This document shows positions 26,082-35,477 of a DNA stretch of 64,000 bases, one piece after another. Below the pieces are notes generated by a model. The model made no database searches, had not been told where the DNA came from, and saw only the letters and a list, made by a program, of their open reading frames with translations. Within the stretch, counting starts at the first letter, position 1, and the number at the start of each line of letters is the position of its first letter. Position numbers and translations under genes: made by a program. The stretch is taken from assembly GCA_964519835.1 (NCBI GenBank), contig CAZFLD010000007.1, forward strand, positions 28,417 through 92,416. The letters run 5' to 3'. The DNA comes from CAZFLD01 sp964519835 (GTDB taxonomy: Bacteria; Spirochaetota; Spirochaetia; DSM-27196; CAZFLD01).

Positions 26082-27836
26082 TTACATAACCTCGAGGAAG
26101 GGCACGTTGATTAGTCGTAGACAGTTTTTGAGCGTCGAGAGAACCGCTTTGCTCAGGCTTAGACGCGCAAGGCGGAGCTGCGGGTCGTCCGCTATGATAA
26201 TCGGCACGTCGTGATAGAAGCGGCTGAATTCCCTGGCTAACTCGTGCGCATACGTCGCGATTCGGGAAGGATTGTAGGCGTGAGCGGAGTCCTTTACCAC
26301 CTCCGGAAACCGCCCGAGGAGCCGGGTCAGGGCCCACGAATCGTCGTCCGCAAGCATCTCGGCGGAAATATCCGTCGCCGAGACATCGGCGATCTCGGGC
26401 GCCTTCCGGAGCATGCTGGCGATCCGGGCCCCCATGTACTGAAGATAGGGGCCGGTGTCTCCGGTGAACGAGATCGACTCGTCGGGGCTAAAGATCATGT
26501 CCTTTGCCGGCCCCGTTTGAAGCAAATAGTAGTGTAGCGCGCCGAGGGCAACAGCCTTGCTTGTAGCATCGATGTCGCCCACGGCGTCCTCGCGCTCCTT
26601 GCTTTTGATCTCTTCCGCGGCGAGGCGCTCGAGCTCGGCAAGGAGGTCGTCCGCATCAACAACGGTCCCCTCGCGACTCTTCATCTTGCCTTCGGGGAGA
26701 TTTACCATGCCGTAGCTCAAGTGATAGAGGCTGTCCGCCCACTCATGCCCGAGGAGTTGCAGTAGGTGGAAAAGCACCTGAAAGTGGTATCGCTGCTCCG
26801 AGGCCACGACGTAGATGAGCCGGTCAAACTGCCAGTCGTTGCGCCGCGATAACGCGGTACCGATGTCCTGCGTGACGTATAACGACGTTCCGTCGCTTCG
26901 AAGCAGGACTTTTTTGTCCAAATTGATTTGTTCGAGGTCCGCGCACACCGAACCGTCGTTGTCCCGGTAAAAGACGCCTGCCTCGAGGCCGCGTAGAATC
27001 TCCGCCTTGCCGGCGGCGTACGTCTCGCTCTCGAAATAGATTCGGTCAAAGCTGATGCCCGTGGCTTCGTAGGTCTCTTTTATGCCTTCGACGGCCCAGC
27101 GGTTCATTGTCTCCCACAGGGTACGTACTTCCGGGTCACCTGCCTCCCATTTCTGAAGGAGCTCCTGTGCGCGTTCGGCAACCGACGGGTCCTCCTTGGA
27201 CCAGTTTGCATATCGGACGTAGTACTCGCCCACAAAGTGGTCCGACTTTACCCCTTCCGATTCCGGCGTCTTGGCATCCCCGTACTCCATATAGGCGAGC
27301 ATCGACTGGCAGATATGAATGCCTCTGTCGTTGACGAGGTTGACCTTGTACACCTCCGCCCCGGCCGCCTCGAGGAGGCGGCTTAATGTTTCGCCCAAGA
27401 TGTTGTTTCGCAGGTGTCCCAGGTGGAGTGGCTTGTTGGTGTTGGGCGACGAAAACTCGATCATTATTCGTGCGCCCACGAGGCTGTCCCCAAAGCCATA
27501 TCGATCACCGGCGGCTTCGACGGCTCGTAGTACGCGGCTGGTAGAAGAAGCGCGAGGAAGCCTGATGTTGAGGTACGCGCCGGCGGCTTCAACACCGGCG
27601 CCCTCTACGCTGTCCAGGCGTTTGGCAATTTCACTCGCCAATGCGGCGGGATTACCCCGAAAAGCCTTTGCAAACGGAAATATCGCAAACGCGAGGTCGC
27701 CATGCTCCATAGACGGCGGCACGGAGGCTTGAAGTGTGTTCACGAGTTCTTGCCCCACCTCGACCTTCTTTTCGTCCGCCAGTTCAAGAAGACAGTTTTT
27801 TACCCGGTCCGTCCAGGAATCTGATCCTGAGGTCAT
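26082..27836 (-). CDS. argS: arginyl-tRNA synthetase
   Basis: The 584-residue class I synthetase has an N-terminal tRNA-recognition domain, the HIGH motif as HLGH at 138-141 (PNTNKPLHLGHLRNN), VNDRGIH shortly after, the KMSK-type loop as PEGKMKSREG and the helical anticodon-binding domain. It charges tRNA-Arg. It follows the pgeF-like gene by 7 bases. The stop is followed by a modest hairpin without T-tract and then the gltB control region. Confidence 0.97.
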   Translation of the reverse strand: MTSGSDSWTDRVKNCLLELADEKKVEVGQELVNTLQASVPPSMEHGDLAFAIFPFAKAFRGNPAALASEIAKRLDSVEGAGVEAAGAYLNIRLPRASSTSRVLRAVEAAGDRYGFGDSLVGARIMIEFSSPNTNKPLHLGHLRNNILGETLSRLLEAAGAEVYKVNLVNDRGIHICQSMLAYMEYGDAKTPESEGVKSDHFVGEYYVRYANWSKEDPSVAERAQELLQKWEAGDPEVRTLWETMNRWAVEGIKETYEATGISFDRIYFESETYAAGKAEILRGLEAGVFYRDNDGSVCADLEQINLDKKVLLRSDGTSLYVTQDIGTALSRRNDWQFDRLIYVVASEQRYHFQVLFHLLQLLGHEWADSLYHLSYGMVNLPEGKMKSREGTVVDADDLLAELERLAAEEIKSKEREDAVGDIDATSKAVALGALHYYLLQTGPAKDMIFSPDESISFTGDTGPYLQYMGARIASMLRKAPEIADVSATDISAEMLADDDSWALTRLLGRFPEVVKDSAHAYNPSRIATYAHELAREFSRFYHDVPIIIADDPQLRLARLSLSKAVLSTLKNCLRLINVPFLEVM

Positions 27837-27843
27837 AGTCTAT

Positions 27844-28752
27844 TTACTCCGTTGATTGCATTTTGAACGCCACGGCGAGCATCAGGCTGTAGTTATCCGG
27901 TCCTTGTCGCCTGTAGGAACCTAGCCAATCATTGCACACGGTACATGGGCTTTCAAGCCGCACCTCGCCTACCCCACACTCTTCGGCGATCGCGGCATTC
28001 GCTGCGACAAGATCGATGGTATACCGGCCGTCGACGACCCTGCCCGCCCCCCAGCGTGAGTGAAACAAGCTATATCGTTTTTCGTCGACGCGGTAGCAGC
28101 ATCCGCCAATCGCGGGACCAAAGCCGGCTATCAAGTCCCCGGCTGGTATGTTGTAGCGGTCGCGCAGCATGTTGACGGCCACTAAAAGGATGCCGGTCCC
28201 GCGCCAGCCGGAGTGAAGCAAGGCAAACCCTCGGTCGTAGCGGTCCTGAAGGAGGATGGGCATGCAGTCGGCAACGGTAACGCCGAGGATAAGACCGTAG
28301 TCGTTTGTTAGAAGCCCGTCGGCCTCCGGCAGGTCGGGCGTAGTCCCCAACCCGCCGGGACCGGCCCGGTAAGACAACGCCGCTTCCGAACCAAGGTCGA
28401 CGGCCACTACACGCTTAGAGTGCACCTGGCGGACACGGCGCATTCGGCGCAAGTCCAAACCCAGCGCCGCTTCGAGAGCCTCGCGGGGCCCCGGCCCCGG
28501 CGACGTCTCGACATCGGTTGGATGGCTCGCGTCTCTTGCCGCGCCATCTCCGCTCTTCCCACTCGCCGTTGATTCGGCCACCATTGAACCTTCGCCCGCC
28601 GTGGAGCGGGGGCGCATTGAGCCGGCCTCCGCCGTTGTGACGTAGGCGACGACGCCGATAGAGGCGGGGGCCGCAGACGCGTCGCGGGGGTGCAAGCGAT
28701 CGGCGGCTCTTTCGGCGCCTCTGCCGCCGCCGTCAAACCGATATACACTCAA
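27844..28752 (-). CDS. pgeF: YfiH/PgeF laccase-domain protein (peptidoglycan editing factor type)
   Basis: The 302-residue protein keeps the family metal/active-site residues: H111 (RQVHSKRV), C163 (VADCMPILL) and H180 (LLHSGWRGTG). The C-terminal segment SPCTVCNDWLGSYRRQG is also typical. In E. coli the protein hydrolyses mis-made L-Ser-containing UDP-MurNAc intermediates; purine nucleoside activity has been reported for homologues. Residues about 44-90 are a low-complexity Ser/Gly/Ala/Glu/Pro insert not found in standard members. Its start overlaps the DUF5312 gene as ATGA. Confidence 0.9.
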   Translation of the reverse strand: MSVYRFDGGGRGAERAADRLHPRDASAAPASIGVVAYVTTAEAGSMRPRSTAGEGSMVAESTASGKSGDGAARDASHPTDVETSPGPGPREALEAALGLDLRRMRRVRQVHSKRVVAVDLGSEAALSYRAGPGGLGTTPDLPEADGLLTNDYGLILGVTVADCMPILLQDRYDRGFALLHSGWRGTGILLVAVNMLRDRYNIPAGDLIAGFGPAIGGCCYRVDEKRYSLFHSRWGAGRVVDGRYTIDLVAANAAIAEECGVGEVRLESPCTVCNDWLGSYRRQGPDNYSLMLAVAFKMQSTE

Positions 28753-30446
28753 TCCGACGCTGCGCCCTCCGGCGCGTCGCTTGTCTCCGCAAGGCTTTCG
28801 AGGTTGAACAGGCTACCCACCTGCTCGTAAATGTTATTGCAAAGAAGAATCACGTGGTCGAGGGATTTGCGATACTCCTTGTTCGCGCGACCGCCGATCT
28901 GAGCCAGATTCGAGATTGTGTCGTACTTCCCGCCGACCTGCCCGTAAAGAATACCGTCGACAACAAGCGAGAGCGACCGAAACGCCCCCAGCACGGACTT
29001 CATAAACGCCTCGACATCCTTGTCCACCGGATTACCGTCGCCACGGTTCGGCACGCTTCCTGATTCGTGCCGGTCCTCGGTTGCTGTCTCGATCGCCTCC
29101 AAACGCGACCGAAAACCGTTGATCTTGTCCTGTGCTTCGTTTAGGGTGCTAAAGGCTGCGTCGAATTCGGCGCGGTTGCTGCCTTTGTAAAACTCCCCTT
29201 CGAGCAACAGCATCCGCAGCGACGGTACCATCTCTCTCTGAAACGACACGCCGACCACGTCGTCGACAGCCGAAAGCGAGTAGGCATAGCGCCCGGGAAG
29301 CCCACTTGCATCTCTGTAGTTCAGGAACGCCGGTATCTCGTCCTGGTGGGTCAGCGTCGCGATCTCTCGGGTGAGCTGCTTCCTTTGCCGTGAGTAGCTA
29401 AAGCGTTTGAACATTCGCTCCGTACGATCGTCCCAGAACTTGCGCAAGCGGTTGAGCCAGTCCTCGCCGCCGCCGTGCTCCTCGGGCTTGTAATTGATAC
29501 TCCCCGAACCGTAGCGGATGATGTCTCTGAGCGGGACGGCCGCCGCGAAATCCCGGATGTCGCCAAAGGCCTCTTTGAGGCGATCGATCTCAGAAGAGAC
29601 GGTACCCTCGATCTGCTCCGCATTTTGGGCCAGAAGCTCGCGATGGCCAAACAAGACAAGCGCTTCGAGAAAAACTGCCGGAGGTTGCTTGAGGCCGGCC
29701 AAGAGAGCGTCCAAATCCCTCAGGCTTCCAAGGGCGAGGTGGATCGGTGTAACGGTGGGCATGCCGCTTGGTCCCTCGAAGATATCAAGCAGATCGCGAA
29801 ATCGGAACGCACTAAACTCCATAAGGCGATGCTGGAGCACGGAATACCCGTAGAGCGACCGTTTCCCGCCCGGAGACATTGTGAGAAAAATCTCGTCGGT
29901 GTTGTTCCTCATGCGCTTTTTTATCTCGGTGTCGCTCGCCTCCGGCTCTTTCTCGGCGATGCGATACGGATCGGTGTCGCGAAGCAGAGCAGCCTGGAAC
30001 TCCGGCAGGCGAAGTCCACACAAAAACGCTAAAAACTCAGCACGCCGATTTCCGATAGTTTGCTTGATTGCGGCGGAAAGAAGACTCGAGTCGGTGGCCA
30101 AGGTCTTGGTACGGTGATAAAACGCCGGCAAAAGCAGCTCGTTCCGAATATCCACCATACCCGGAGCCGCTGTCTGCACCCGCCGCCCGAGATCCCGAAC
30201 AAGGATTTCTTCAACCGCTTGATCCCGGTCCTTACCGCCAAAAACCCGCCTGAAAAAAACGAGCAGACGCCGGAAAAACCCAAAGCCGTGGTATTCCTCT
30301 TCCAGGTCGACGTCCGGATCGGGGCTTTCGTCTACGACGGACTCTTCGTCTTGCCCATGCCCACCCTCGAGACGATCGAGCATGTCTCGTCGTTCACTCG
30401 TCGAAAGCGAATCGACCAAACTGTCAAAAACTGATGTCTCTTGCAT
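28749..30446 (-). CDS. DUF5312-like spirochaete protein of unknown function
   Basis: The 565-residue protein looks cytosolic, with no signal peptide. An acidic N-terminus (DESPDPDVDLEEEYHG) is followed by an amphipathic basic patch FGFFRRLLVFFRRVFGG that could touch the membrane. The rest is a long helical body. The size, start and internal pattern suggest the DUF5312 family, which I know from spirochaetes only; identification is by recall, not search. It is the first gene of a DUF5312-pgeF-argS operon. Function unknown; the basic aromatic helix hints at membrane association. Confidence 0.65.
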   Translation of the reverse strand: MQETSVFDSLVDSLSTSERRDMLDRLEGGHGQDEESVVDESPDPDVDLEEEYHGFGFFRRLLVFFRRVFGGKDRDQAVEEILVRDLGRRVQTAAPGMVDIRNELLLPAFYHRTKTLATDSSLLSAAIKQTIGNRRAEFLAFLCGLRLPEFQAALLRDTDPYRIAEKEPEASDTEIKKRMRNNTDEIFLTMSPGGKRSLYGYSVLQHRLMEFSAFRFRDLLDIFEGPSGMPTVTPIHLALGSLRDLDALLAGLKQPPAVFLEALVLFGHRELLAQNAEQIEGTVSSEIDRLKEAFGDIRDFAAAVPLRDIIRYGSGSINYKPEEHGGGEDWLNRLRKFWDDRTERMFKRFSYSRQRKQLTREIATLTHQDEIPAFLNYRDASGLPGRYAYSLSAVDDVVGVSFQREMVPSLRMLLLEGEFYKGSNRAEFDAAFSTLNEAQDKINGFRSRLEAIETATEDRHESGSVPNRGDGNPVDKDVEAFMKSVLGAFRSLSLVVDGILYGQVGGKYDTISNLAQIGGRANKEYRKSLDHVILLCNNIYEQVGSLFNLESLAETSDAPEGAASD

Positions 30447-30463
30447 CGTTCTCAGGCCGCACC

Positions 30464-30472
30464 ACTATACCA
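30464..30472 (-). promoter_or_regulatory. extended -10 promoter of the DUF5312 operon
   Basis: Minus strand TGG directly before TATAGT (30469-30464) makes an extended -10 element; no good -35 box is visible at 16-18 bases. The ATG at 30446 lies 17 bases downstream and lacks a clear Shine-Dalgarno sequence. Confidence 0.4.
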
Positions 30473-30488
30473 CATAGGAACAACCCGT

Positions 30489-31520
30489 TTACCGGTCGCT
30501 CGATTCAGCCCAGAGATTTACGTCGCTATCAATCGCGTACTCATCGATCTTGGCGAGTTCTTCGTTCGTGAAATCGGGTGCGGACATGGAGGCGACGTTT
30601 TCCTCGAGCTGCTCCACGCTGCTTGCCCCAATCAACGCGGAGGTCACCACCGGCCGGCGGAGCACCCATCGAAGAGCCATTTGAGCAAGGCTCTGTCCCC
30701 GCGACTCCGCAATATCCTGAAGCCCACGGACACGCCGTATGCGCTCCTCGGTTATGAATTCGGCGGAGAGGAATGGGCTCTCGCCCGCCGCTCGGGAGCC
30801 CTCAGGAACTCCGTGCAAGTATTTGTCGGTCAGAAGTCCCTGTGACAGAGGCGAAAAAGCAATGCAGCCGAGTCCGAGGTCCGACAGAGCGTCAAGCAGC
30901 CCTTCCGACTCCACCCAGCGGTTTATCAATGAGTAGGACGGCTGATGAATCACAAACGGTGTTCCGAGTTGCGACAGAATCTCATGGGCACGCCGTGTCT
31001 TTTCCGCGGAGTACGAGCTGACGCCAACGTAAAGCGCCTTGCCCTGACGGTACGCTCGATCCAGCGCCGCCATCGTTTCTTCCAGAGGTGTATCCGGATC
31101 AAAGCGATGGGAGTAGAAGATATCGACATAGTCAAGTCCCATCCTGCAAAGACTCTGGTCGAGACTCGCCGAGAGGTGCTTCAGGGAGCCCCACGCCCCG
31201 TAGGGTCCTTCCCACATGTCATAGCCGGCCTTGGTAGAGATTATGAGCTCGTCCCGGTAGGGACCAAAATCCCTTTGCAGCAAGACGCCGAAGTTCTCCT
31301 CGGCGCTTCCGGGAGGCGGTCCATAGTTGTTGGCTAGGTCAAAGTGAGTGACGCCCAGTTCAAAAGCGCGCCGCAGCATTCGTCGGCCGTTTTCCAGCGG
31401 TGTTGTGCCGCCGAAGTTGTGCCAGAGCCCGAGCGAGATAGGCGGAAGCTTGAGTCCGCTCGTGCCGCAGCGACGATAGGCAAGGTGTTTGTAACGATCT
31501 GTCTTGGCTAAATACATCAC
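30489..31520 (-). CDS. aldo/keto reductase, YghZ/GPR type
   Basis: The 343-residue (beta/alpha)8 NADPH oxidoreductase contains GLGLWHNFG-like and FDLANNYGPPPGSAEENFG segments, STKAGYDMW with the catalytic Lys, then DIFYSHRFDPDTPLEETM. The Asp-Tyr-Lys-His tetrad is readable as D of FDLANNY, Y, K of STKAGY and H of YSHR. It most resembles the L-glyceraldehyde-3-phosphate reductase subgroup, which detoxifies methylglyoxal-type aldehydes; substrate is inferred from subgroup features. It follows the AEC permease gene by 6 bases. Confidence 0.9.
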   Translation of the reverse strand: MMYLAKTDRYKHLAYRRCGTSGLKLPPISLGLWHNFGGTTPLENGRRMLRRAFELGVTHFDLANNYGPPPGSAEENFGVLLQRDFGPYRDELIISTKAGYDMWEGPYGAWGSLKHLSASLDQSLCRMGLDYVDIFYSHRFDPDTPLEETMAALDRAYRQGKALYVGVSSYSAEKTRRAHEILSQLGTPFVIHQPSYSLINRWVESEGLLDALSDLGLGCIAFSPLSQGLLTDKYLHGVPEGSRAAGESPFLSAEFITEERIRRVRGLQDIAESRGQSLAQMALRWVLRRPVVTSALIGASSVEQLEENVASMSAPDFTNEELAKIDEYAIDSDVNLWAESSDR

Positions 31521-31526
31521 CTTCCA

Positions 31527-32456
31527 CTATACGCCCAGAACGGGAAGAAAAACAAACGCCACCACCGACACCACCGTGGCGACCGACAGAATCGTCGACA
31601 CCTCTTCCACCTCCGATTCGGAGGCGGCCAGAGCCACCACAAACGGCGGTGGTAAAATCAGCATCGTGGCGAACGCGGCGCGCAGCATGTCTCCGGTTAC
31701 GAGGCCGAAAGCAAACGCAAGCAGGATCACCCCGACGAGAACCGCCAGGCGAATCACCACAAAACCAAGCGCCCGTATCAGCTGCTTGGTCGCAAACGAG
31801 AGCCCGTAGCCGATTGCGATTGCGATCAACGGAACTGTGAGATTGCCGGCCAATTCGATAAATCGCAATACCGGGCCCAAAACGGTTGCCGGCCGGCCTA
31901 ATGCGGCAAGGATTCTTCCGGTGACAAGACCAAGCACGATTGCCCAAATAACCGGTGAGGTGACGATGTTCTTTACCCACTGCCGGATACCGCCGGCCTC
32001 GCCACGACGTGCAAACAGAACCGGCATCAGCACGACAAAAACAAACAGCACTTGCCCGAGGTCCACCGACGCAAAAAACGGGAGCCCCTCGTTGCCAAAC
32101 GCCGAGAGAAACACAGCGTAGCCGACCATACCGGCCTCGAATCCCCCGTAGAGATACGGCTTAACACCCAGTCCGCGCCGCCCGGCGCGCCGTAGCAACA
32201 CATGGACAAGGAGCGCCCCCCCGAGCAGGGCGCCACACAATAGAAACATACCACCCGCGAGAACAAACTGTTCTCTCGATGTCTCGACGGTCAGAAAGGC
32301 CTGAAACAGGAGCGCGGGCAACGCGAAATTGACTACGAGTTTTCGAAGCTGATCGACTGTGGCGCCCGAAAGAAAGCCGCTCTTGCGAAACAGAAAACCG
32401 GTTGCAAAAAGCAGAACCACCGGAACGACACTAATCAAAAGCTCTGTTGTGTTCAT
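31527..32456 (-). CDS. AEC (auxin efflux carrier) family permease
   Basis: The 309-residue protein is almost entirely membrane helices, about ten in two inverted halves separated near residue 150, as in the AEC family (KLVVNFALPALLFQAF; LVTGRILAALGRPATVLGP). Bacterial members export or import organic acids such as malate or malonate; the substrate here is not predictable. GGGGA precedes the ATG by about 6 bases. It forms a two-gene unit with the aldo/keto reductase. Confidence 0.88.
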   Translation of the reverse strand: MNTTELLISVVPVVLLFATGFLFRKSGFLSGATVDQLRKLVVNFALPALLFQAFLTVETSREQFVLAGGMFLLCGALLGGALLVHVLLRRAGRRGLGVKPYLYGGFEAGMVGYAVFLSAFGNEGLPFFASVDLGQVLFVFVVLMPVLFARRGEAGGIRQWVKNIVTSPVIWAIVLGLVTGRILAALGRPATVLGPVLRFIELAGNLTVPLIAIAIGYGLSFATKQLIRALGFVVIRLAVLVGVILLAFAFGLVTGDMLRAAFATMLILPPPFVVALAASESEVEEVSTILSVATVVSVVAFVFLPVLGV

Positions 32457-32509
32457 ACTCTATCCCCAATCGCTCGAATATTTGTCCGACACTATTTCGC
32501 CACCAGTTG

Positions 32510-32538
32510 TTGACAGACCTGAGTAAGTTGCTCATCAT
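32510..32538 (+). promoter_or_regulatory. promoter of the cimA leader
   Basis: TTGACA (32510-32515), 17-base spacer, CATCAT (32533-32538; 4 of 6 matches). Predicted start near 32545, giving a leader of about 235 bases before cimA. Confidence 0.5.
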
Positions 32539-32595
32539 GACCAAGTGGAACGGACCGTTGGTACCGGAACATCCTTACCCGCCCGCCTCGGCACC

Positions 32596-32621
32596 ACCAT
32601 TCTAGACATTACCATTCTAGA
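32596..32621 (+). repeat. short direct repeat in the cimA leader
   Basis: ACCATTCTAGA occurs at 32596-32606 and again at 32611-32621, 15 bases apart, just before the attenuator stem. Significance unknown. Confidence 0.5.
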
Positions 32622-32635
32622 TCGTACGTCCGGCT

Positions 32636-32697
32636 AGCGGGAAGGCGTCTACGACGGCACAAGGCCGTCTTCCCGCTGGGAAGACGGCCTTTTTTTG
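32636..32697 (+). terminator. terminator/antiterminator (attenuator) in the cimA leader
   Basis: A perfect 14-bp stem (32661-32674 with 32678-32691, loop GCT) runs into seven T, a strong intrinsic terminator placed 84 bases before cimA on the same strand. An upstream segment, 32636-32647, can pair over 12 bp (one G-U) with 32666-32677, the left arm and loop of the terminator. The two folds exclude each other, which is the layout of an attenuator. No T-box sequence and no run of Ile, Leu or Val codons is visible upstream, so the signal is unknown. Confidence 0.75.
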
Positions 32698-32780
32698 ATT
32701 TCGCACGGGTCCGGCCGGTACTGGGACCGCACGGGTGCGGTTTTATCAAAGAACAAAGAGCAAGGAAAAGGAGAGCAAAG

Positions 32781-34373
32781 GTGGCGAAAAAGGAACTGGT
32801 CGTATACGACACAACACTGCGTGACGGCATGCAAGGTCTGGCAATCAACTACAGCCTCGAGGACAAAATTCAGATCGCACACAAACTAGACGATCTACGA
32901 GTCGACTACATCGAAGGCGGCTTTCCCTTGTCGAACGAGAAAGAGGCGGCCTTTTTTGAGCGGTGTCAAAAAGAGACGTTCGAGCATGCGAAAATCGTGG
33001 CGTTCGGAAGCACCCGACGGCCGGGACGGAAGGCGAAGGACGACGCGCACATGCACGCCCTCGTAGAAGCGGGGACGGAAACGGTGATTGTCGTTGGAAA
33101 GACCTGGAAGGCCCACGTCGACAAGGTGCTCGGCACAAGCCCGGCGGAGAACCTCGAGATGATCCAAGACTCCGTTGAGTATCTGCGCAGTGAGGGACGC
33201 ACGGTATTCTTCGACTTCGAACATTTCTTCGACGGCTTCAAGGACGACCCGGAGTATGCAAAAAGGGCGGTTGAAACGGCGTCCGCGGCCGGCGCCGCGT
33301 GCCTTATCCTCTGTGACACAAACGGAGGCACCCTTCCCCACGACGTTGCGGCAGCGTACGTATCATTCGATCAGGCAAAACTTGCACCGCTCGGAGGTCA
33401 CTTTCACGACGACTGCAACACGGCGGTCGCAAACTCTCTCGCCGCCCTCGAGTCCGGTGCAGTCCAGATCCAGGGAACGATCAACGGGTGGGGAGAACGC
33501 TGTGGAAACGCCAATCTGTGCGCCTTTGTCCCCAACGCGGTACTCAAAATGGGCTACAAGGCTGCCGTCGCAGAGCGGCTCGACCACCTCACGGCAGTGA
33601 GCCGTTTTGTGGCCGAAAAGGCAAACATCATTCCGGACAAGCGCCACGCCTACGTTGGCGAGGCGGCATTCAGTCACAAAGCCGGCCAACACGCCGACGT
33701 GGTCGCCAAGGCCGACTATCTGATGGAGCACATCGACTCCCGCCTCGTTGGGAACGAGCGCCACATTCTCCTGTCGGAGCTGGCGGGAAAATCAACGGTT
33801 GTCGAGAAGCTGCGCAAATTCGGCGACTTTAACAAAAACAGTCCGGAGGTTGCCAAGCTCATCTCACTGCTGAAGGAACGCGAGCGAAACGGATACGAGT
33901 ACGAGGCCGCGGAAGCAAGCTTCGACATACTTGTCCGACGGGCGCTCAACACGTACGTGCCGCTGATCGAGCTCAAGAACTATCACCTCGAAAGCTACAA
34001 GGCCCACGAAACACCGTCCAAGACCGTCGGCCGAATATTTATGACGGGCGCCGGAAAGGAGTTGATGGGAGCGGCCGTCGGCGTCGGCCCCGTCGAGACC
34101 CTCGACGCGGCCCTGCGCGACGCGCTGACGCCGCACTTTCCGTTTATTGAGAAAATCAGCCTCACCGACTACCGCGTTCGCGTACTAAACCCCGAGCGAG
34201 CCTCGGCGGCCAAGGTCCGTGTATTTATCACAACCACGGATCACCAGGGCCGCAGCTGGGACACGGTGGGAGTAAACGAGAACATCGTTGAGGCAAGCTG
34301 GGAAGCAGTTGTAGAAAGCCTAGAGTACTACTACAACACCTACGTGGCGTCCGCGGGCTCCGACGAGGCGTAA
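32781..34373 (+). CDS. cimA: citramalate synthase
   Basis: The 530-residue DRE-TIM metallolyase has DTTLRDGMQG at the N-terminus and HFHDDCNTAVANSLAALE (metal ligands) with INGWGERCGNANLC. A C-terminal LeuA-type dimer/allosteric domain follows (from about residue 390). The length and GGERCGNAN-type motif fit CimA rather than LeuA. It condenses pyruvate and acetyl-CoA to (R)-citramalate, the threonine-independent route to isoleucine. Start is GTG with AAAAGGAG 7 bases upstream. Transcription is probably controlled by the attenuator before it. Confidence 0.93.
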   Translation: MAKKELVVYDTTLRDGMQGLAINYSLEDKIQIAHKLDDLRVDYIEGGFPLSNEKEAAFFERCQKETFEHAKIVAFGSTRRPGRKAKDDAHMHALVEAGTETVIVVGKTWKAHVDKVLGTSPAENLEMIQDSVEYLRSEGRTVFFDFEHFFDGFKDDPEYAKRAVETASAAGAACLILCDTNGGTLPHDVAAAYVSFDQAKLAPLGGHFHDDCNTAVANSLAALESGAVQIQGTINGWGERCGNANLCAFVPNAVLKMGYKAAVAERLDHLTAVSRFVAEKANIIPDKRHAYVGEAAFSHKAGQHADVVAKADYLMEHIDSRLVGNERHILLSELAGKSTVVEKLRKFGDFNKNSPEVAKLISLLKERERNGYEYEAAEASFDILVRRALNTYVPLIELKNYHLESYKAHETPSKTVGRIFMTGAGKELMGAAVGVGPVETLDAALRDALTPHFPFIEKISLTDYRVRVLNPERASAAKVRVFITTTDHQGRSWDTVGVNENIVEASWEAVVESLEYYYNTYVASAGSDEA

Positions 34374-34459
34374 CGGCCCAACACTGCGCCCGAGCGTCGG
34401 GGCGGCAACAAGGGGCCGCCGCGAGTCCTACATGAGACGGCCGCGTTTCGACAACGGCG

Positions 34460-35419
34460 CTATGACAGGCGGCCCGGGCGTATCTGCAAGGCGTTTTTTT
34501 TGGCGGCCTCGAGCCCGAGCGACACCGCCCCGTGCAGGTCCAGACCGCGCCGCATTCCCACGGCTATTCCGGCGGATACCGCGTCGCCACAGCCGATGGT
34601 GTTCTTCGCCTCGACAGGCTCCGGCGGGAGAGCCTCCATTTTGCCGTTCTCCGTCATAAAGACCGGCTTTGCACCGTTTGTCAGGACCAGCCTCAAGCCA
34701 TGTTTTTGCTCGAGGCCCATAACCCGCGCGAAGAGCTCGTGCGGTATACACTCAGGATCGATGTTTTCGGGAAGGGGCTCCGGCATAAAGGTCTGCGCAA
34801 ACTCAGAAACGTTGATCTTGACGATGTCGACTCCCTTGTCGAGCGATGCGACAAGATCCGTGCCCCGATAATCGATAATAACTCGCGCGCCCGCACGGTG
34901 GGCTTGTTCCACCATGTCGGGGAAAATCAAATCCGAGAACCCCGGCGCCTTTGATCCAGAGATCACCACGCTGTCGGCGTTGGGCAACAGCCTCCCGAAC
35001 GACTCCCGCACCGCAATTTCAACCTCGGTATCAACGTACGAGCCCTCTTCTACAATCTCGGTCACCGAGGTCGGGTCGTCCGCGATGAGCGTATGACAGT
35101 AGCGGACCGGAGCACCCGAGTCGACCCACGTCACCTCGAGGTTATCAGCCTCAACCAGGTCCAGGAACTCCTGACGATTGTTGCCCCCGAGCTGCGTGAG
35201 ATTGACAGCCCGTCCGCCCATCTGTTGAACGATCCTCGTGGTGTTAATGCCCTTCCCCGCGATGTCATGAAGCGTTTCTGCGGCACGATTCACCTGGCCG
35301 ACGGCGAGCTTGCGCAGAAGAAAGGTGTTTTGGAGCACCGGGTTTAGACAAACCACAAGAACATACGATTTTTCTCGATTCACGCGGCTATACTGCACAC
35401 GACGGAATGATGTGTCCAT
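34460..35419 (-). CDS. PfkB-family sugar-phosphate kinase (1-phosphofructokinase/tagatose-6-phosphate type)
   Basis: The ribokinase-fold protein starts its core with YVLVVCLNPVLQNTFLL and has HDIAGKGINTTRI near the N-terminus. The PfkB signature NTIGCGDAVSAGIA near the C-terminus carries the catalytic Asp. The LNPxLx-start and KGIN motif place it with 1-phosphofructokinase and tagatose-6-phosphate kinase, which act on phosphorylated ketoses; the exact sugar is unknown. The start is uncertain. I give the ATG at 35419 (319 residues), but an ATG at 35455 and GTGs at 35398 and 35383 are in frame and none has a good ribosome site. It is divergent from the nucleoside hydrolase gene. Confidence 0.78.
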   Translation of the reverse strand: MDTSFRRVQYSRVNREKSYVLVVCLNPVLQNTFLLRKLAVGQVNRAAETLHDIAGKGINTTRIVQQMGGRAVNLTQLGGNNRQEFLDLVEADNLEVTWVDSGAPVRYCHTLIADDPTSVTEIVEEGSYVDTEVEIAVRESFGRLLPNADSVVISGSKAPGFSDLIFPDMVEQAHRAGARVIIDYRGTDLVASLDKGVDIVKINVSEFAQTFMPEPLPENIDPECIPHELFARVMGLEQKHGLRLVLTNGAKPVFMTENGKMEALPPEPVEAKNTIGCGDAVSAGIAVGMRRGLDLHGAVSLGLEAAKKNALQIRPGRLS

Positions 35420-35477
35420 GGAAAACTGAGGGACACGGCCAAAGAGTGTGGCCAAGCAGCATTATAGGAGATGCAAT

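Noticed and set aside
32537..32605. Leader peptide (MTKWNGPLV...) controlling cimA
   Set aside because: It begins inside the predicted -10 box, has no run of isoleucine or related codons and no ribosome site.
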